From Deinococcus sp. AB2017081 (GTDB lineage: Bacteria > Deinococcota > Deinococci > Deinococcales > Deinococcaceae): DNA of 64,000 bases. The number at the start of each line of letters is the position of its first letter. Position 1 is the first letter of the stretch. The stretch is taken from NCBI RefSeq assembly GCF_034440735.1, contig NZ_CP140098.1:2101501-2165500 (forward strand), in the 5' to 3' direction. The position numbers and the translations under genes were made by a program. The notes under the pieces are model-generated. The model worked only from the letters and a program-made list of their open reading frames with translations. It searched no databases and was not told the origin of the DNA. Shown here one piece after another: positions 63,606 to 64,000 of this stretch.

Positions 63606-64000
<395 letters not shown>

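Overview
This window looks like chromosomal DNA from a Deinococcus species or a close relative. The DNA is GC-rich (estimated by eye, mostly in the mid to upper 60s percent). Many genes carry a TANNNT -10 box 6-8 nt before the start codon, the leaderless-promoter layout described for Deinococcus. A radiation/desiccation-response-type palindrome lies upstream of gyrA. The gene set also fits: an SdrP/DdrI-like CRP regulator, single-domain proline dehydrogenase plus P5C dehydrogenase, a CarH-like regulator beside carotenoid genes, and both GSI and GSIII glutamine synthetases. I saw no rRNA, tRNA, CRISPR array, prophage or insertion sequence.

Layout. 1-4670 (-): liv branched-chain amino acid ABC operon (livJ-livH-livM-livG, cut at the left edge), with a consensus promoter at 4734-4763. 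4955-8858: divergent glutamine synthetases glnA (-) and glnN (+) around a shared control region holding a 13-bp inverted repeat. 8982-12096: AAC(3)-like acetyltransferase, ferredoxin-NADP reductase and the CRP-family regulator. 12499-14934 (-): gyrA with the RDRM-like site. 15285-16287: three overlapping Roadblock/LC7 genes. 16362-22264 (+): hemB, a tyrosine/dual-specificity phosphatase, a lipoprotein, DinB, a YjjX-type NTPase, a small acetyltransferase, an MBL hydrolase and a MATE exporter.

22360-29689 (-) is a long sulfur-assimilation gene run: DUF4395 protein, sulfite reductase, APS kinase, APS/PAPS reductase, ATP sulfurylase, then an SsuABC-like importer. 29976-31048: two phosphoribosyltransferase paralogues. 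31069-35263: a light/B12 module with a CarH-like repressor and an epimerase (-) divergent from a UbiA prenyltransferase and a carotenoid desaturase (+). 35305-37035: secreted subtilase. 37406-40959 (-): proline catabolism (GntR regulator, PRODH, an AT-rich unknown gene, P5C dehydrogenase).

41038-50866 is mostly translation, repair and transport: MgtC-like protein, two zinc-ribbon proteins, recO, rsmE-prmA, a MarR-DHA2 efflux pair, an AlaX editing protein, deoD and rsmB. 50892-56633: an MFS transporter, then malEFG-type sugar uptake with a structured leader. 57014-58600: pckA. A 14-bp LacI-type operator sequence occurs both in the malE leader and upstream of pckA, which suggests shared carbon control. 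58986-64000: a coiled-coil/Ala-rich membrane protein, recN, a PrcB-domain lipoprotein, DoxX, and the end of a BMP-family nucleoside-binding protein cut by the right edge.

No single locus is obviously a wholly new system. The places I would look first are the three-Roadblock operon, the AT-rich gene inside the proline operon, the CarH-like/carotenoid module, the shared malE/pckA operator and the glnA-glnN inverted repeat.
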